Below are positions 61,920 through 64,000 of a stretch of 64,000 bases of DNA, in pieces. A program made the position numbers and the translations under genes. Each line of letters starts with the position of its first letter. Within the stretch, counting starts at the first letter, position 1. The DNA is from Cohnella terricola. Its GTDB lineage: Bacteria > Bacillota > Bacilli > Paenibacillales > Paenibacillaceae. The notes beneath the pieces were generated by a model. That model had not been told where the DNA came from, searched no databases, and saw only the letters and a list, made by a program, of their open reading frames with translations. The stretch is taken from positions 1 to 64,000 of the forward strand of contig NZ_VNJJ01000021.1 in the NCBI RefSeq assembly GCF_007786475.1, written 5' to 3'.

Positions 61920-64000
61920 TCAGGCTTTCGATAATTCAATTTCGCCCTTCTGCTTAACAACAAGATTTCCGTCTTCCTCGTCGATGATCAACGCGTGGCC
62001 TTTGGAAATTTTGCCGAGCAGCAGATCTTCGGACAGACGATCCTCGATATGCTTCTGAATCGCTCTGCGAAGCGGCCGTGCTCCGTATTGCGGGTCGTAG
62101 CCTTCCTTAGCCAAGAACGCTTTAGCCGCGTCGGTCAGCTCAAAGCTGACGTTGTGCTCGACGAGACGTTTGCGAAGATCGTCTGCCATCAGCGTAACGA
62201 TCTGAGCGATATGCTCTTCGTTCAGCGGGTGGAATACGATAGACTCGTCGATCCGGTTCAGGAATTCCGGACGGAACGACTTCTTCAGTTCGGCAAGCAC
62301 TTTTTCTTTCATATTCTGATAATCGCGTCCGGCGTCTTGGGCGGCTGTGAAACCGAGCGTCGAGTTTTTCTTGATTTGCTCAGCGCCGACGTTGGACGTC
62401 ATGATGATCAGGGTGTTGCGGAAGTCGACCGAACGTCCTTTGGAATCCGTCAGACGGCCGTCCTCAAGCACTTGAAGCAAGATGTTGAACACTTCCGGAT
62501 GAGCTTTCTCGATCTCGTCGAGCAGCACGACCGAGTATGGCTTGCGGCGGACTTTCTCCGTCAATTGGCCGCCTTCATCGTATCCGACATACCCCGGAGG
62601 CGCTCCGACAAGACGGGACGTGGAGTGTTTCTCCATATACTCCGACATGTCGATGCGGATAACCGCGTTCTCGTCGCCGAACATCGCTTCCGCGATCGCG
62701 CGAGCAAGCTCGGTTTTACCTACGCCTGTCGGTCCGAGGAAGATGAAGGAGCCCATCGGGCGTTTCGGATCTTTCAGACCGGCACGGGCGCGGCGGATGG
62801 CGCGAGATACGGATTTGACAGCCTCTTCTTGACCGATGACGCGATCGTGAAGAATGCTTTCCATATTCAGCAGGCGTTCCGTCTCTTCCTCGGCAAGCTT
62901 GCTGACCGGAATACCGGTCCAGCTCGCCACGACCTGGGCGATGTCTTCAGGCGTAACCTCGGAATCGGTGCGGCCTTGTTTTTCTTTCCATTGGTTTTTC
63001 GTATAGTCGAGCTCTTCGCGGATTTTCTGTTCCGTATCGCGAAGGGCGGCCGCCTTCTCGAATTCCTGGCTTTGGACGGCGGCGTCCTTTTCTTTGCGGA
63101 TATCCTCGAGTCTCGTTTCCAGCTGTTTCAGATTAGGCGGTACCGTATACGAGTTCAGCCTCACTTTGGAACCTGCCTCGTCGATCAGGTCGATCGCTTT
63201 ATCCGGCAGGAACCGATCCGGAATGTAACGGTCGGACAATTTAACCGCCGCTTCGATCGCCTCGTCGGTCATTTTCACGCGGTGATGCGCTTCGTAACGG
63301 TCGCGCAGGCCGAGCAGAATTTGAATGGCTTCTTCCGGAGTCGGCTGATCCACTGTGATCGGTTGGAACCGACGCTCCAGGGCCGCGTCCTTCTCGATAT
63401 ATTTGCGGTATTCGTCCAGCGTTGTCGCGCCGATACATTGCAGCTCGCCGCGTGCAAGCGCAGGCTTCAGAATGTTAGAAGCGTCGATCGCGCCTTCCGC
63501 GCCTCCCGCACCGATCAGCGTGTGCAACTCGTCGATGAATAGGATGACGTTGCCCGCTTGACGAATTTCGTCCATGATTTTTTTCAAGCGATCCTCGAAT
63601 TCGCCGCGATATTTCGTGCCCGCCACGACGGAGCCCATATCGAGCGTCATGACGCGCTTATCGCGCAGCGTCTCGGGAATTTCGTTGTTGACGATTCTTT
63701 GGGCAAGGCCTTCAGCGATTGCCGTTTTACCGACACCGGGTTCCCCGATCAGCACCGGGTTATTCTTCGTGCGGCGAGAGAGCACTTGAATGACGCGCTC
63801 GATTTCCTTCTGCCGTCCGATGACCGGATCGATGTTGCCTTCTTTCGCGCTTGCGGTCAAATCCCTAGCCAGACCATCGAGCGTCGGCGTGCTTACGTTC
63901 GACGAAGGGCCATGGTTCTGGGATACGCTCTCGTTGCTTCCGAGCAACTGCAGCACTTGTTGCCGCGCTTTGTTCAAGCTGATTCCCAGATTGTTCAGCA
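61920..64000 (-). CDS. clpC: ClpC ATPase (3' part, truncated by window edge)
   Basis: This HSP100 unfoldase partners with ClpP. The visible part holds the end of the N domain, D1 with [15 protein letters not shown], the coiled-coil M domain with a UVR-type [20 protein letters not shown], and D2 with [17 protein letters not shown] and [15 protein letters not shown]. The reading frame is open to the right edge (continuing upstream of [10 protein letters not shown] with LNNLGISL), so roughly the first 120 residues and the start lie outside. The ctsR-mcsA-mcsB genes are expected just beyond the edge but are not visible. Confidence 0.98.
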   Translation of the reverse strand, partial: LNNLGISLNKARQQVLQLLGSNESVSQNHGPSSNVSTPTLDGLARDLTASAKEGNIDPVIGRQKEIERVIQVLSRRTKNNPVLIGEPGVGKTAIAEGLAQRIVNNEIPETLRDKRVMTLDMGSVVAGTKYRGEFEDRLKKIMDEIRQAGNVILFIDELHTLIGAGGAEGAIDASNILKPALARGELQCIGATTLDEYRKYIEKDAALERRFQPITVDQPTPEEAIQILLGLRDRYEAHHRVKMTDEAIEAAVKLSDRYIPDRFLPDKAIDLIDEAGSKVRLNSYTVPPNLKQLETRLEDIRKEKDAAVQSQEFEKAAALRDTEQKIREELDYTKNQWKEKQGRTDSEVTPEDIAQVVASWTGIPVSKLAEEETERLLNMESILHDRVIGQEEAVKSVSRAIRRARAGLKDPKRPMGSFIFLGPTGVGKTELARAIAEAMFGDENAVIRIDMSEYMEKHSTSRLVGAPPGYVGYDEGGQLTEKVRRKPYSVVLLDEIEKAHPEVFNILLQVLEDGRLTDSKGRSVDFRNTLIIMTSNVGAEQIKKNSTLGFTAAQDAGRDYQNMKEKVLAELKKSFRPEFLNRIDESIVFHPLNEEHIAQIVTLMADDLRKRLVEHNVSFELTDAAKAFLAKEGYDPQYGARPLRRAIQKHIEDRLSEDLLLGKISKGHALIIDEEDGNLVVKQKGEIELSKA

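Overview
The window reads as a chromosomal segment of an endospore-forming, low-GC-lineage Gram-positive bacterium, most likely a member of the Paenibacillaceae (Paenibacillus/Cohnella-like; the genus is a guess). The evidence is the Bacillus-type gene order clpC-radA-disA ... sigH-rpmG-secE-nusG-rplKAJL-rpoBC-rpsLG-fusA-tuf-(S10/spc/alpha operons)-truA-rplM-rpsI-cwlD-salA-gerD-kbaA-pdaB-rrn, together with sporulation genes (pdaB, kbaA, gerD, cwlD, spoVAC/D/E, sigH), type-Z (zinc) S14 and sigma-A, sigma-E and sigma-G type promoters. Almost every gene lies on the minus strand, co-oriented with the rRNA operon at the left edge. By comparison with Bacillus, the replication origin should lie to the right of the window.

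Layout, left to right: the 5' end of a 16S rRNA gene with tandem promoters and a boxA-type leader (1-410); a small unknown gene and a SpoIIM-family membrane protein (411-1364); sporulation/germination genes pdaB(+), kbaA(-), gerD(+), salA(-), cwlD(-) (1666-5904); a sulfate-assimilation pair sat-cysH (5968-7884); rplM-rpsI with a structured leader, and truA (8057-10024); the long rpsJ-to-rplQ ribosomal superoperon including secY, adk, map, infA and rpoA (10136-25339); a sporulation cassette spoVAC-D-E plus DUF421, with divergent DUF1657 and YitT-family genes (25628-29497); the str operon rpsL-rpsG-fusA-tuf (29562-33920); rpoB-rpoC (34603-41897); an RsmC-like methyltransferase; rplK-rplA-rplJ-rplL with nusG-secE-rpmG (42866-46400); an aldehyde dehydrogenase and sigH (46725-48915); a translation/RNA block rae1-rlmB-mrnC-cysS-cysE behind a cysteine T-box, then gltX (49088-55325); ispF-ispD, yacL, a small unknown Cys-rich protein, pssA, disA, radA and the 3' part of clpC.

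Transcription units can be inferred from promoter and terminator motifs. There are recognisable sigma-A promoters before rrn, cysH, rplM, rpsJ, rpsL, rpoB, rplJ, rpmG, sigH, the cysE T-box and the 57903 gene. Intrinsic terminators lie after rpsI, rplQ, spoVAE, tuf, rpoC, rplL, sigH (weak) and clpC. Compartment-specific sporulation promoters are suggested for pdaB (sigma-E), gerD and the DUF1657 gene (sigma-G).

Most of the window is ordinary housekeeping. The items that stand out are: a four-copy array of short palindromes at near-integral helical spacing between the cysteine T-box and cysE; a second palindrome pair between rpoC and the str promoter at nearly the same spacing; the sporulation cassette that separates tuf from rpsJ; and the absence of the usual L7Ae-like gene between rpoC and rpsL. 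No CRISPR array, prophage, transposase or tRNA gene was seen.
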